DNA of 64,000 nt from Dolomedes plantarius (GCA_907164885.2 OU015501.1:58328769-58392768), one strand, 5' to 3'. Numbered from the stretch's first letter, positions 1 through 12,814 are shown. A program made the numbers and translations. Notes: generated from the sequence alone by a model not told the origin.

Positions 1-381
1 ATTTAAACACTGAAACCTTGGGTCTAGTTTTGTAGTTGCCTTTGCAATTTACAACTGAGCATCTAAAAGGCATTTTATAATCACTTATTCTTCGTTCTAT
101 ACTATAGACGTTCTTCTATCTATAGAATCTATAGCACATGTCCAAGGGAAGAAAAAGGGCTGTGCTGCTATCGTTCTTGTCCGCCAGAAAGACGCGCCAA
201 AATGAAAATTGACGAATCACAAGTGCGTAAAACCTCGCCAACATCATAAATTGGCAACTCTCAGAGATAACTCCTGTTAAACGGCACCCACTACGAGAGA
301 ACGCAAAAGTCCGCGTCGGACTACCCTAACTACGCCACGCTTTAAAGTGGCAACCCGTGCGAAGGCTTTCTTCTATAGGAG
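1..381. other. no recognised gene; possible upstream Tc1 debris
   Basis: No open frame of note is seen. The stretch from about 280 to 381 is more GC-rich than the first 250 bases and leads directly into the Tc1 transposase remnant, so it is probably its decayed 5' half. I could not align it to transposase motifs with confidence. Confidence 0.3.
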
Positions 382-897
382 GTGTTGGGAGAATGCACGT
401 GGCCTGCTTGCATTCGATATCGACATCGTACGGGCCCTGCACCTGGTGTGATGATAAGGGCAGCCATTGGGTACACGACACGAGCACCTCTTGTTCGCGT
501 CGTCAATAACCTGAATAGCCAGCGTTACATTTCTCAGATCTTAAGGCCGGTGGCTGTGACCTATCTTCGAGGCCTTGGAGACGTCATCTTTCAACAAGAT
601 AACGCAAGACCGCATGTTTCCCGTCGTGTCGTGACCTACCTCGACACAGAGAATGTTCGACTGTTGCCCTGGCCAGCACGTTCTCCAGATCTCTCACCCA
701 TTGAAAACATCTGGTCATGGGTTGCTGAAAGAGTGTGCCGCCACCGCTCTCCAGCCACTACGATTGATGAAGTGTGGCATAGACTTAAAGCAGCATGGAA
801 TGATTCGCCCGTATCTGTCATCCAAGCCCAGTTCGGCTCGATGCCTAACCGGGTTAGAGCTGTTTTAACTGCCAGGGGCGGCAGCTGTGTGTACTAA
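382..897 (+). pseudogene. Tc1/mariner transposase, C-terminal remnant (DD34E type)
   Basis: This is the C-terminal part of a Tc1-family transposase, the nuclear DDE enzyme that cuts and rejoins transposon ends. The second catalytic Asp lies in QQDNARPH and the catalytic Glu in SPDLSPIENIW, with 34 residues between them, as in classical Tc1. The frame ends in the family-typical TARGG tail. The first catalytic Asp region and the DNA-binding helices are missing or scrambled upstream. The open frame starts inside the catalytic domain, so the ATG at 382 is not a real start. About 171 residues remain of a usual 330-350. Just after the stop, CAGACCCTGTATAT could be the decayed right terminal repeat. 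This copy is dead. Confidence 0.85.
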
Positions 898-1040
898 TTT
901 CAGACCCTGTATATCCCCAAATTGCCTACAAATTTAATAATATTTTCTTATTAAATTTGAACTGCTATGCTGTATACGTATAATAAGTAAAGTTTTGTTA
1001 TTTGCTTTCTTTCCTGGTGTTGCAATTTTAATGGCCAGCA

Positions 1041-1044
<4 letters not shown>

Positions 1045-1095
<51 letters not shown>
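1045..1095. repeat. (TG)n/(TA)n microsatellite
   Basis: A short TG run passes into a long TA run that ends at about 1094. It is simple sequence with no coding meaning; the small frames that translate as Tyr-Ile repeats here are artefacts. Confidence 0.95.
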
Positions 1096-1097
<2 letters not shown>

Positions 1098-1406
1098 AAA
1101 TTTTGTAACTGTCTTATTATCTGTTCTTCCTCTCGATAACTTCATTTTCCCCTGAGGGCGTTACTACGCGGCCACTCTGATCTTGTGTTCTTTTTTTTTG
1201 TTGGCTTTTTTTCGTGTTCTATGCATTTTGCTGTCGGTTTGCTTGCTGGGTTTTGTTCACGAGAGGCCTCTCTCACCGTGTTAGTAGACTATTGTTAACT
1301 ACTTTATGTAACATTGTTATAATAAATAAAGAAGTGTTCAAACTAATTCGATACAGTCCATTAATTAAGCTTTTTGTGTCATTTTTACTCTATATATATA
1401 TATATA

Positions 1407-1572
1407 CAGTGCCGTAACTAGCTAATCATGTGCCCTGGGCAATAATTTGCGTTGGGGCCCCTTAATAAGTTACGTTTGGGAAAGTAATAAAACAAATACA
1501 GCATTTTGGGCCCCCCCTTCCAAGTGGGCCCTGGTCGGGTGCCCCTGTTGCCTTTGCCTAGTTATGGCACTG
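1407..1572. mobile_element. small hAT-like MITE, 166 bp
   Basis: The ends are inverted copies of one another: CAGTGCCGTAACTAG on the left and CTAGTTATGGCACTG on the right. The CAGTG start is typical of hAT termini. The interior is G/C-rich (ggcccc blocks) and has no gene. It sits in TA repeat DNA, so the target duplication cannot be read with certainty. The Tc1 element at 1579 lies six bases to the right. Confidence 0.7.
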
Positions 1573-1578
1573 TATATA

Positions 1579-2794
1579 CACTCAAGAGCCAAAACATTAT
1601 GACCACCCCTACATTTTGCAATGAATTCGCCTGCATGACGTGGAAGGCACGTGATCAGGTGGAAGTGGTATTTAACTGCTGCTGGAGAGTCTGAAGAATC
1701 ATTCTTTCACTTACTTCTGTGTGTGATGGGAAAGGCTGCGGATCTAAGCGACTTTGATAGAGGGCAGATTGTAATGGCTCGAAGGCTCGGAACAAGTATT
1801 TCCGGAACTGCACGACTCGTGGGTTGTTCGCGACCTACAGTTGTTAGTACTTATGCAAAGTGGATGAATGACGGTTAAACCAGCAGTAGACGACATGGTG
1901 TTGGACGTCCACGCGCTATCAAAGAAAAAGGTCGTCGGAGACTGTCTCGCATGGTGAAGCAAAACCGGAGCCAGACAGTGCCTCAGCTGACAGCCCAATA
2001 CAATGCAGGGCCAAGTAGAATAGTATCGCAGCACACTGTTCAGCGGACACTGTTGGATATGGGGCTACGCAGCAAACGTCCCACTCGTGTGCCTTTTCTG
2101 ACCAAGCGTCATCGCCAGCTGCGCCTGCGCTGGGCCCGGGAACATCGCGACTGGTCCATGGATCAGTGGGAGAGAGTTGCCTGGTCAGATGAATCACGGT
2201 TTGTCGTTCATCACGCCGATGGCCGTGTCAGGATACGCCGTCTTCCAGGCGAACTGTTGCTCCCTCAATGTACAGTAGGTCATACACAGGCCGGTGGTGG
2301 CGGTATTATGCTTTGGGGGACGTTCTCTTGGGCGTCTCTGGGACCCGTGGTTGTGGTAGAGCAGACCATGAATGCTACAGGGTATCTGAACATCATTGCG
2401 GACTAGTTGCATCCTTACATGGCCTCTGTTTTTCCAGCTGGAAATGGAATGTTCCAACAGGACAACGCCCCGTGTCACAAGGCTAAAATTGTGTTGGAGT
2501 GGTTCCAGGAACATGATGCTGAATTCCAGTTAATGTCCTGGCCGCCTAACTCACCGGATCTCAATCCGATAGAACACATTTGGGATGTCATGGGACGGCA
2601 GCTCAGAGTTCAAAGACCACCAATTCGCAATATCTCGGATTTGCGTGACCGTTGCTTAAACATCTGGTACAATCTGTCTCCGGCCATCTACCAAGGACTT
2701 GTGGCATCCATGCCAAGGCGGGTTGAAGCTGTGTTGTGCGCCAAAGGTGGGCCAACTCGTTATTGACAGGTGGTCATAATGTTTTGGCTCTTGA

Positions 2795-2797
<3 letters not shown>
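1579..2797 (+). mobile_element. nearly intact Tc1/mariner transposon, 1219 bp
   Basis: The terminal inverted repeats match over about 29 bp, starting CACTCAAGAGCCAAAACATT on the left and ending with its complement on the right. TA dinucleotides flank both ends (1577-1578 and 2798-2799), the standard Tc1/mariner target duplication. The length, one interior frame and intact ends suggest a recent arrival. Flanking DNA is TA microsatellite, a natural target. Confidence 0.92.
1726..2766 (+). pseudogene. Tc1-like transposase, full length but with two in-frame stops
   Basis: A frame of 346 codons begins at the ATG at 1726 ([15 protein letters not shown]) and runs without frameshift to the stop at 2764-2766. 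It is broken only by TAA at 1876-1878 and TAG at 2404-2406. The N-terminal helix-turn-helix ([17 protein letters not shown]) and the linker motif GVGRPRAI are present. The catalytic Asp residues are in AWSDESRF and QQDNAPCH, and the Glu is in NPIEHIW. I count 36 residues between the second Asp and the Glu, two more than Tc1, which fits the DD36E (Incomer-like) group. Both stops are single substitutions in otherwise normal sequence, so inactivation looks recent. It cannot make full-length enzyme as it stands. Confidence 0.92.

Positions 2798-2847
<50 letters not shown>
2798..2847. repeat. (TA)n microsatellite
   Basis: About 48 bases of uninterrupted TA follow the right end of the Tc1 element, probably expanded from the TA target. 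Confidence 0.95.
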
Positions 2848-2848
<1 letters not shown>

Positions 2849-2850
<2 letters not shown>

Positions 2851-3088
2851 TGCTCGATTTCTAGAAATAGAGGTGCCAGAACTGTAACCTTCCGGGGCCG
2901 CTGTCGAGGAGGGGGGTATTCCAAATTTTATATATATATATATAATTGGCCAGGCCCACTCACCAACAGCAGAGTAATATGTGATTAAATAAATGTTTTG
3001 AACTACCATAATTTTTTTTAACTATCATTTTCCTAAAGAGAGGTACCGGAAAGCCGTTCCGGCGCGTTCCGCCTCAAATCGAGCCCTG
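2849..3088. mobile_element. MITE with CAG(T/G)GCTCGATTT ends
   Basis: The left end CAGTGCTCGATTT is matched by the inverted right end AAATCGAGCCCTG. The interior carries two G/C-rich blocks separated by AT-rich DNA and encodes nothing recognisable. The ends look hAT-like. The right flank is a TG/TATG microsatellite (about 3087-3131), and no clear 8-bp duplication can be read. Confidence 0.6.
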
Positions 3089-3529
3089 TGTGTGTATGTG
3101 TGTGTGTGTGTATGTGTATGTATATATATATACACACAACCAAACAATAAAATTTTCGAAATAAAATCAATACACGGGTTACGAGTATTATTCAAGTTGA
3201 CTGAGCGTAAAAGTATATTCTACTTTTTAGCCATTCAACTTAGAAGGCCTCGCGGGGAATTACGATTTATGCATATTGTGGATATATGTTTGGGGGAAGA
3301 TTACGTTTTGCAGGAACAAAAGTGAGTTGATTTCTGAACCTAGTTGTTGTAAAGGAGTATTTGAGTGATTTAAAAGAATAGTTTGTATCACTTGCTACCT
3401 AGAGAACTTTTATTTTAAGCGCAAAAACTATCTTATATTTCATACAGCCTTATTTGGACATTGTTTTCAATAACGATGTCTCTTTTTCTATTAATTTAGT
3501 AAGGAATTGATGTTGCTTACCTTGTATAG

Positions 3530-3690
3530 GGGTTGATGTCGCGAGTATTTACGCAGTGGACCCGGTTTCGAATCCCGTCGAAGTCAGATACGTTCTTGCT
3601 TTTTCCTCCCGGATGAAGAATATATCTAAGGTACTCCCATAATAGAGTTGTCGGTAAAATCGTGGTGTGAATAAGCGAATTCCATTAAGG
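3530..3690 (+). repeat. possible tRNA-derived SINE
   Basis: The stretch contains a good RNA polymerase III B-box-like segment (GTTTCGAATCCC at about 3570) in a GC-rich island within AT-rich DNA. I see no convincing A box or A-rich tail, so this is a tentative SINE remnant. Confidence 0.35.
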
Positions 3691-5683
3691 TATTGTGCCT
3701 GCCGTTTTTGAAAAGAAAAAGCACAGTAGGCATAAAATATAAAACAGCTTGAACGCTGTTTAAATTTGTTACTTTATTTACATTTATTTATATACTTTTT
3801 AATCACTGGACAAGATATGTCTCCCTTGGCAGAGTAAATCGTTACAAATCTCCTCGAGATAAGCCTCCGCTGCCTCATTGTAAGGTTACATAATATGCTA
3901 AATTAAATCATTGTATAAGCTCAATGAATAACAACAGTTTATGCTATCCAAACTGACTGCATCCTGGGATTCGAAGCCTTGGCAGGCTGATGCCAAGGAG
4001 AACCAATTCCATAAATTCCAAAAGGAAAGCAGGGATGATACTTTTTATTTCATTTTGTTTATAGGAGGGAGAAAGGAGCATAAATACAAAGTGAATTTGA
4101 TGTCTTTATGACTGTTTTGAAGACGGAGAGCAAAGTAAATACATTTTACGTCAAAAATACCGTTTGCAAATTATGCGATGGAAATAAAGTGTTTAGAGTG
4201 TATTCGACCCTTGCTATCAAAAATAAACAAATAAATAAACGCACTTTAAAATGTAAACAAGGCAAAAGTTTCTAGTATCACAATACGCTTTATATTTTAG
4301 AATGTCATTTAGTTCCATTGTAGCAATACATAAAATAGATAAACAGTCGGAAAATAACCTTTACGCGTTAGATTATTCGCGAGTTTGCTTTTAACATTTC
4401 GACAAGATTTTACTTGGGGCAATGCTGCCTTCTTTTACGCTGTACGATACTCTAGTTTACATAAATTATCAACGTTTATGTATAATAAGGCACTAAACTG
4501 TGCTTTACATAACCCTGTTTCTATATTTGAATAATTTTACTGTTTTCTTTCTTTCTTACTTAGATAGAATTCGTGTGTGGGTGAGATACAAAATTGTAGA
4601 TACTATAATTTCAAAACATGCTGTTGTAAAACAGTACGTTGCTTTATTGTTTAATGTAGTAAATATGGTTTTTACGGAAAACCAGAGCCCTCCTCTTTCT
4701 TTCCCCGCGATTGTGAAGAGCTAACAATTGATTCTGAGTTAATTGCACTTCTTCCACATAAAAAAAAAGTAATTTTAAATTGTAGTAAAAATTAGAATAA
4801 ACACCCTTTATTGGGTAAAAGAAGTATTGCATCCTTTCCTCAGAAGATTGAAATAAAAGTAATTCCAATTTCCCTATAAGTTTAAAATATTTTTCACTGA
4901 GCACGTTGACTTAACTTTAATGACTTTATTCATTTAGGTGGTCAACCTATATATTAACATTTCGTATTTTCTGGAATCAAAAGTTGGCAGATGAACAATT
5001 ACCTTTCCATGTTTGGTTTTATTCTTTCTTTCTTTCTTTTCACAAGTCATGAAACTAACACTGGGTAAAAGCTCGCTGGGCACAAGGTTCCAAATACTGA
5101 AAAGGAATATGTGTAAAGCAACTATTTTCTTAATCCTCACTACCCTAACTGTTGGACCTGCGGGTAAAACTCATACTTTCAGTCAGCATGCGTGAATGTA
5201 CGAATGTATGGGACACTACAAGAGCTTTCTAGGGATTCGAGAACTGATGTCCCTACCACTTGACAGGATATAAAAAAAATTCTTATATGGCTCCTAAATC
5301 AAGTACCAGTCTCCTGTATTGGTACTTGCCCGCGCCTCTAATATATCGCAGGCCAGAAATAGGGGGAGAATCCCCCCCCCCCTTGCCCCCATCTCATAGT
5401 CCCCACCCACTCCAACACACACGCAAGCACTGAGAGAGAAATAAACTTTTTTTATTCATCTATATAAGTTCCCTTTAAAAAAAATTCCCTTTAAACTGAT
5501 ATTTTTTTTACAGAAAAAAAAAAAGTCTCGTAACGGATATTTTCTCTGCTTTTCACAAACAAATGATGATAAAATATAAAATAGATATATTTTTATAAGA
5601 ATTTGATTGAAAATTCGTCGTTAAAGAAAAATTGTTTGATAAAACGTTCAAATAAACTTAAAATTTTAGAGCTCATTCTAATG
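3690..5683. other. AT-rich intergenic DNA
   Basis: No frame here has recognisable protein motifs. It contains A/T homopolymers, a C-rich patch near 5371 and CTTT repeats near 5025. Nothing else is visible. Confidence 0.6.
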
Positions 5684-6167
5684 CACAGGCGTAGCGTGCT
5701 TCTAACCTTTTTTTTTGGGGGGTGGGGGGGGGAGGCGGGCGGCACGAATTGAATTCAGTTAGGGCCCTACTCAGCGCAGTGACTGCCGAACGGTCCTTAA
5801 AATATGAAATATTATGATTTTTTGAAATTGAATAACAATAGAATTGATGTTTGAGTAGTATTCAAAAGTTATAAAATGAGAAAAATAAATATAATATAGA
5901 TAAAATAAGAAAAATAAATATAATATAAATAAAATGAGAAAAATAAATATACCATCGAATTTTTGTTATGGATCATATCATTGTTAAAAACTATGTTAAG
6001 GCTAAGGACATAATCGGAATCTTCAGTTTCACAGTTTGAAAAAGCGGGAAAAAACCAACTTTCTTAAAAGTTTTCCGCAATTTTCCGATTTTAACTGAAC
6101 TTCTATATACGCTTTAATTTATTTCAAGTTAAGTTGTGGGGCACGTCCCCCCCGACGCTACGCCTAT
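5684..6167. mobile_element. 484-bp MITE with 9-bp target duplication
   Basis: The left end CACAGGCGTAGCGTG and the right end (inverted ATAGGCGTAGCGTC) are imperfect inverted repeats sharing AGGCGTAGCGT. The sequence ATTCTAATG flanks both sides exactly (5675-5683 and 6168-6176). The interior has a poly-G tract near the left end, a matching C run near the right end, and AAATAAATAT-type short repeats around 5880-5950. No coding sequence is present. An 8- or 9-bp duplication points to hAT or Mutator-like mobilisation. Confidence 0.82.
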
Positions 6168-6176
6168 ATTCTAATG

Positions 6177-9100
6177 TTATTTGTTTTAGATGCACGTTTC
6201 GCTTTTTTCCAGTAACCCTTATAAAGAAGAAAAATAGAGTGAAAGAGAGCATTTGTATCCCATCTTTTGTGTTTGCATTTAAGTCTGTTTCAAATAAAAA
6301 ATATTCCATACTGAATTGGGAGGAGGGAGATATTCGTTTGTCTTTCTGCGAATGTTACCTCTCATACTTTGTGTTCATGACTGACATCTGGTCTGGATCA
6401 TTAAACAAAGAAATGTTCAGGTAAACCTCAAGATGTTGTAATACTAATCTCGAACTAATTAACAAACTCCACTCTCCTTATCAAACATTAGGGTTTGTAC
6501 TGAATGAATAATTAATCTTTGAAGATCGCTTTATTATATTACATTTTAAAGTAATCTAAAGTAACTTCTAATAGAATTTGTTCCATTTAGTGAAAGTTGC
6601 AAAGAAATTCATGGCATAATAGGCTGTTCTAAATGACGGTATAAATAAAATTATTTAAAAAAATAAATAAATAAAAAAAACCCGATTTTGCACACGCGCA
6701 CAAATCCCTCCACCCCAGATACACACAGGAACATACTTTTTTTTTCGTCCCCATTACAAAGCATCCCCTGCTTCCGTTAGAAAGTTCTAGAATCGACCTT
6801 GGAGGGGAACTATTTTTTCTATTTGATTTACATATCAATGGAGAGGGTAGCGTATGCAGGTTAGCTTGAATTTTACAATAGAAGCATTTTTTAAATGGTC
6901 AGGTATGCTACATCATTAGTCGGAAAAAAAAATACATCTTGGAAAGCTTCGCCGGTTTGATAATTACTGTAATATTTTATTTATAAGAGTATGGATGTAT
7001 ATATAAAACTGACTTCATTTTTTTAATTGATGGTGGATGTTATATTTTTTGCCAAAATTTAGAAATTATTGTATTTACTTCTAGAGACAGGATAAAATAC
7101 ATTATGTTTAATGGGAGGAATTTCGTTAGTGGAAAGCCATATGGCGAGAAATATATCCTATTTACATTATAGATCTATTAAGATCTCATTATCAGTTGTA
7201 GATCTTATTTATAGGCAGAGCGATTTCAACTTGCTTTTTGAGAAACGAATTCTAGAAGATTATTAAATTTTCTTATGTGTTTAAAAGCTTTTCACCTGTG
7301 GTTCCTAACACTCTCCCCCTCCTCCCCTTTAGTGCTTCTCGTCAACCCATATTCATAAACTGAAACCCTTTTTACCAGAAAAAGTTTGTAATTTATAAAG
7401 CCTCTATTATATTATATTTGTATGTAATTACTGCCTACAATCTAGCCAATAGTAACATTAAAAATCAAAGGAATTATCCAAACTAAATAAAACAACAGCT
7501 CATAGTCGAATTAATACATTGCAGATTACCTGAAAAACCACAACACTACTATTGGCATATGTACCTTCTCCGCCATTATTTAATTTTTTGAGTACCCTAA
7601 AATGTCCTGCCATGTGCCCCTGCACCCCCGGGGTACACGTGCTCGCAGAGGGGTACACACCGGGGAAACCATTGATGAGAGTTCAGAGAATGAATGCTTT
7701 TCCCTTTGCAAGAGATGAACCAGTGGGGCAACCCAAAATTCCAAGCTTGTGTAGGCTTCTTTTCCTGTTTCTGGGGTGGTGGGGATGGATGATTATGAGG
7801 GTTGTAATCACTTTGTTTCTACCTATTTTCAGGCTCATGGGAGTAGTTTCGACCGTTATCAACCCCTCACCATGGTTGCACTATTGGTGTGAACACAAAA
7901 AAGAATTTTAGCCAGAAAACATGTTTCATAGGATTGAAGGAAACGACGGTATAAATGAGATATTGACAGAATCTGTGATATCGCTCAGAAAATTGTAAAC
8001 TAACAGCCGTTTACAAATTATGAAAAATACCCAGCAATGTCATTATATTTATTAAAAAAGAAACTTTTTTTTATTATATTAATCGATGATTTAGCTGTAT
8101 ACGTGTAAAAATGCATTTAGAAAAAATTACTTTACTAAAACATTAAATGCTTAAAATTTATTACACACCCACGTTTAGTCAATAATCATACAAAATTATA
8201 CGAATTAGCCGTTATTTGGCATAGAAAACTGACACACCTTCTATTAATAAGGGAATATGATATCTCTATTATAGATCTCTTTATATTTCGCATCAATTAA
8301 ACATGATGTCAAGCCGACTGGGAGTGGGCGGCACGTAAAGGCGCACAATTTGTCCTGAAATAGGATTGACCGTGAACTTACAACTGCATTGCAAGTTATC
8401 AGTGTACATAGTACAAATCTGTAAACTATTATAAAATATTATATAAGAAACTACGATACATTTATAAGTTACTTGACTCAGGGCCGTGCTTAGGGGGGAG
8501 GGGGCCTAAATTTTTATTCCTCATCGCAACACTTTTCTAAATGTTTTTTTTTTTTTTCTTTCAAATCTCTCATTTTTCGCGTTTTCTATAATTCAACTTA
8601 TAAAAAAATATGTTTCGGTGTTTTGAAAAGAATCGTAGAAAGATTCTTAATTGACAAACTACCCTTTTGGTTCGAAAAATTTCTCGGTTAGAAAAACATG
8701 ATTTATCTTCAATTCAGTTATAGTAAAACCTTGATTATTTATCCCTTTTTTCAATATCAGTTTCTACTATTTGTCGGTCACTACATACAGTCATTTGAAG
8801 AATTATAAACCGTTTTGTTGGAATCTGTCCGTTTTCACATTATAGTTGCAAATTGAGAAAAACGTGAACATATCTTTGTGAACGAATACTAATACCATTT
8901 GGTCAAATGTTTGGTCTATTGAAAGCAAACAATAGACAAGACATTTCTCCAGGGAGTGTAAGACAAGTAAGTAAATGCGCTCCAAACCTGTTGGGAAGAA
9001 AGGGGCCTGAAGGCTGAAGGAATAGGGTAAACAAAAAATGTCTTTTACTTGTTCTCTCCATCATTATAATGGATTTTATTTCCTACTTCTCGAAGAATTG

Positions 9101-10842
9101 AAAATATTACAAAGCAGGTACAATCAGTATGATTTGAATACGGATTGTACACCTGTCCTCCTTGGCACTTATTTCTAATGAAAATGATCTCTCATCATCT
9201 TTGGACTTTTCACTTATACTAGACAATTTTGCTGGTCAGAAAGCAAGAAAAATTGCTTTATAACCAACAAATTCATACATGTAAGTATCTGTTTTTAACA
9301 ATTTACATTTTCTAAATCATGTAAATAATTTTTCCACTGTTTCATTATTCATACAAATTGGTTAATTTTAGTGAACCAATTGTAATTTTATGTATAATTT
9401 TCTTTTACGTAGCTAGAATGTAGCTTTTACAAGTATCGAAACGTAATGCATTAAAAGTAATAATTAGTAAAATCAATAGTGGATGCAGTTTTTTTCGGGG
9501 GGGGGGGGGATTGGGGGTTGTCTTAGAAGATCCATTACTCAGTACGTAGAGAAATTTGATTGCCAGTAAATGTGTTTCGCCCAGGGCCGCTAAAACCCTA
9601 AGCATGCCACTGACTGGACTAATTAGAAGTAAATTAAGGGGGTACACACACACATACATATACACACACATGCACGTGTGTGTAATCGCATTCTGTGGTG
9701 AGTTACATTGATACACAGATGAGACATTGTACGACAAAGTATGTTAATAGTATTTTAGAGATCTAGTTAGGAGGGGTGGGCATGATATCGAATCTTCCAA
9801 CTGCGAATAAACATATCATTACAAATTCAATATAGTATATCAGTGAACTTTACTTTAACATAGTCTGTCACGTGGGACTACTTATGAAAAGTTTCTGGCG
9901 TCAGCATTTTCCATTTATCATTATTTGTTACCATATAATCTAAATAAGTTCTAGCTCCCATGTTTGTACTATAATATCAAGATATACCACTAGATGTCAG
10001 CACCTACTAGCCTTCAAACTAATTAAGTCCACAGTAACTAAGTCCGCACGCGAGTTTCAAAATGGAGTCGTTATCTGCCATCCGAGGTCTCCATCTTGTA
10101 GCATATTTCACACGGTGATCAGGGTATGTAAAATTTAGGTGTGGTAATGGTTATATGTATTTTGTTTATGATAAAAAAATAATTCTACAAGCTTTAAAGT
10201 AAAGAGATTTTCTATAGATTAAAACTGAGTGAATAAGGAGTAATATAACTATACCCAAATGTACCGTATATATTTTCTATTTTATTAATATTATTATTCT
10301 ATGTACATACTATTACTACACGTAATAATAGTATTTGCTCAGTTATAATACGAAGGATTTTGTGTATTTTAGATTTTGTAATCAAAATTTCAGTTTTGTA
10401 TTGATGATAAAGGTTAGATATGCTTTTGCTTTATTTATTTATTTATTTTTTAACAGAAATACAGTATGAATACCATTCAATGAAGCTGATACAATAATAT
10501 AAAAATGAATATGAATTTTTTGCAGCTATTGATGAGCTGCTAGAAACATATTTAATTTAATAGGCCTGTAAAGTTATTACTTATAATTTGTATTTAAAAG
10601 TTCAGCTGCAATGCTCATTGCATTTAATTTAATTGTAACTCAAATGACATTCTAAGACCAGCCTAAGGGGAAATGTGAAAATTTCATGTATACTGCTTAA
10701 AAGTTACTGATAATATGACTGACCATATCAGCTTTAAATGTTAGTTACCCTGTTCGCAGTCTTCCTTCCCCATGCATACATTCATTGCTTATGCAAAAAT
10801 TTTTTTATTAGACACATAGTATTTTGATGCGATATGTGTATA

Positions 10843-10876
<34 letters not shown>

Positions 10877-11707
10877 ATATATATATATATATATATATAA
10901 TTATATGTTTATATATATACACACATGCACACCCATAGATATGAATTATTTACAATTCAGATTAACAATGTTGATGGACATCAAAGAAAAATCTTTCATT
11001 CACTGATATATCAGCTTCAGTAATGAGTGAATGAATTAAAAATACTGTTTATGAAGGAATTCCATATATATCCCTCTATTGACTCAGGCCTATTCTGTTG
11101 ACCTATAGAACAATTTTAAAAAAATCTATGAGAAAGTGCTTGTGCTAAACAAAACTATAGCTATCTGATATGCTCTAAAATTAAAAAAAGGTAGAGTTAG
11201 CCTTAGCTAATATGTGTACAGCCATTGGAGTATTTCTTTGAATAAAGCCTCTGAAATACTATTTTTGATTTACTATGTAGTAGATTCTTAATGATATTTA
11301 TTTTAATTAAACTTTCTTCTGTTATGCTTATAAACAGTATTATGTCTAATGGTCAATTATTCATTTATATTTAGGATGGCAAAGCTTAAAAATTAAACCA
11401 ATTGTTGTGACCAGTTTCTTTTTTTCTATTATTGAAAGTCACTTTTTCTGGTTTTATATGTTTATATAATTATACTGCAATACCAATGTACAAGCAATTT
11501 TAAAATGTGTTTTATTATGCTTTGAATAACTGGTATTGAAACCTTTGACTTCTGTGGCAGTCTTATATCTTCATGATGTACGCTCCATCAGTTTTTTGTT
11601 AAAAGGTAAGTGAAATCTGTTTTCATTTGGTTATTAAAACAACCACATGTTCAACTGTTCTCTGGTTATCTTTATACATGTATATTCACATACTAATTCA
11701 TTTAGAG
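6177..11707. other. AT-rich intergenic DNA with simple repeats
   Basis: No gene is recognised. The frame at 7552-7911 (119 codons) has no familiar motif and an odd composition, so I do not call it. Simple sequence includes poly-T at about 8548, a G run at about 9498-9509, CA/TG repeats around 9645-9685, and a TA/TATG block at 10842-10900. A segment at 9475-9615 starts AGTGGATGC and ends GCATGCCACT and may be a decayed MITE. Confidence 0.6.
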
Positions 11708-12814
11708 CAGGGATTCCTAACAGGGTCCAAGTGGAACCCTTGGGGGGTTGAAAAAGGGCCTCTAGTATTCCAGGGGTCTATTGAGGGTCGTTGATAAATT
11801 TTTTTGTTTTATATTTCGGTTTGGCTCCAAAATGGATTTGTTTATTGCCACTTTAAATCAAAATGATTTTCGATACTTTGAACATTTGATGCAGCTTTCT
11901 ATTGCTTAGAAAGATAGATTAATGATGCTGACATTCAAATCTACACTGATTACTTGAAACAAGTAAAAGAAGATATCAATGCCTGTTATAAAGATTTGGA
12001 AAGTTTAGATATCCCGTCTTGGATTATAAATCAATTTGAAAGCGACACAACCAATATTGATTTTTCATTACAAGAAGAATTGATTGAACTGAAGGTGAAT
12101 TCGGAAGATAAAATCAATTTTCAAACAAGTGGTTATGCCAAATTTTGGAATTGTAAAGATATTTGCAAAAAATACGTCAAATTTATCCATATTACCAAAG
12201 CATTATTTTTAGCTTTTTCTAGTTCTAACCTTGTTGAAGCAGGATTTAGTCACGTTAACAATTTGTTAAGAGAAACCAGAAAATGATTAAATATTACAGA
12301 ATGTGGTGATTTACAATTATTGTTAACTAATTTCACACCTAATATAAAATGTATTATGGAAAAGTATCAACCACAACCATCACATCAAGTCAGTAAAATT
12401 GTTTAGTAAAATATATATTTATATTCATCATGTTAGTTGTTTTGACTATACGATTAGCAATTTCAGGCCAAACATTAAAAACATTGTATCAATGCATCAA
12501 GCACAACCACCACATTAATTGAAATCGAACTTTTGTACAATTACAATCTGTGTTTCTGAAATCTTGTTTATATTTGTGAAATTAAAAATAAAAATAGTAC
12601 AAAAATTATAAAACATAAACCTAATGAACCTTGTTTTTCTAATTTTTTGTTCATATTCTTAGTCAAATTGTTATATTTAATTGGTTTATGCATAATTATG
12701 AGTATTATAATTATTTTGTATGCTGTATATTGTAGAGAAAAATTTGAGGGGTTGTCAATGAAAAAATCATTCTTTTTAAAGAGGTCAATGTAGGAAAAAG
12801 GTTGGGAACCCCTG
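11708..12814 (+). mobile_element. internally deleted hAT element, 1107 bp
   Basis: The left end CAGGGATTCCTAACAGGG and the right end (inverted CAGGGGTTCCCAACC) are hAT-type terminal repeats. Flanks ATTTAGAG and TTTTAGAT agree at 6 of 8 positions, consistent with an old 8-bp duplication. Inside is the C-terminal part of a transposase (11954-12286 and beyond), while the N-terminal BED finger and catalytic core are gone. Confidence 0.82.
11954..12528 (+). pseudogene. hAT transposase C-terminal fragment (SCAND3/ZBED-like)
   Basis: A 110-codon frame ends in SSNLVEAGFSHVNNLL, the dimerisation and catalytic-Glu region of hAT transposases of the SCAND3/ZBED5 kind. A stop (TGA at 12284) splits it from in-frame continuation: LNITECGDLQLLLTNF, then PNIKCIMEKYQPQPSH. 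A second diverged copy of that last segment (NFRPNIKNIVSMHQAQPPH) follows at about 12465-12528. The C-terminal coding end has therefore been partly duplicated. Only about 150 of an expected 500 or more residues remain, and the copy is dead. Confidence 0.8.

Noticed and set aside
7552..7911. 119-codon plus-strand open frame
   Set aside because: No recognisable motif, no splice context and low-complexity hydrophobic stretches; likely chance.
8480..9010. Possible MITE starting CAGGGCCGTGCTTAGG
   Set aside because: No inverted partner of this end was found nearby.
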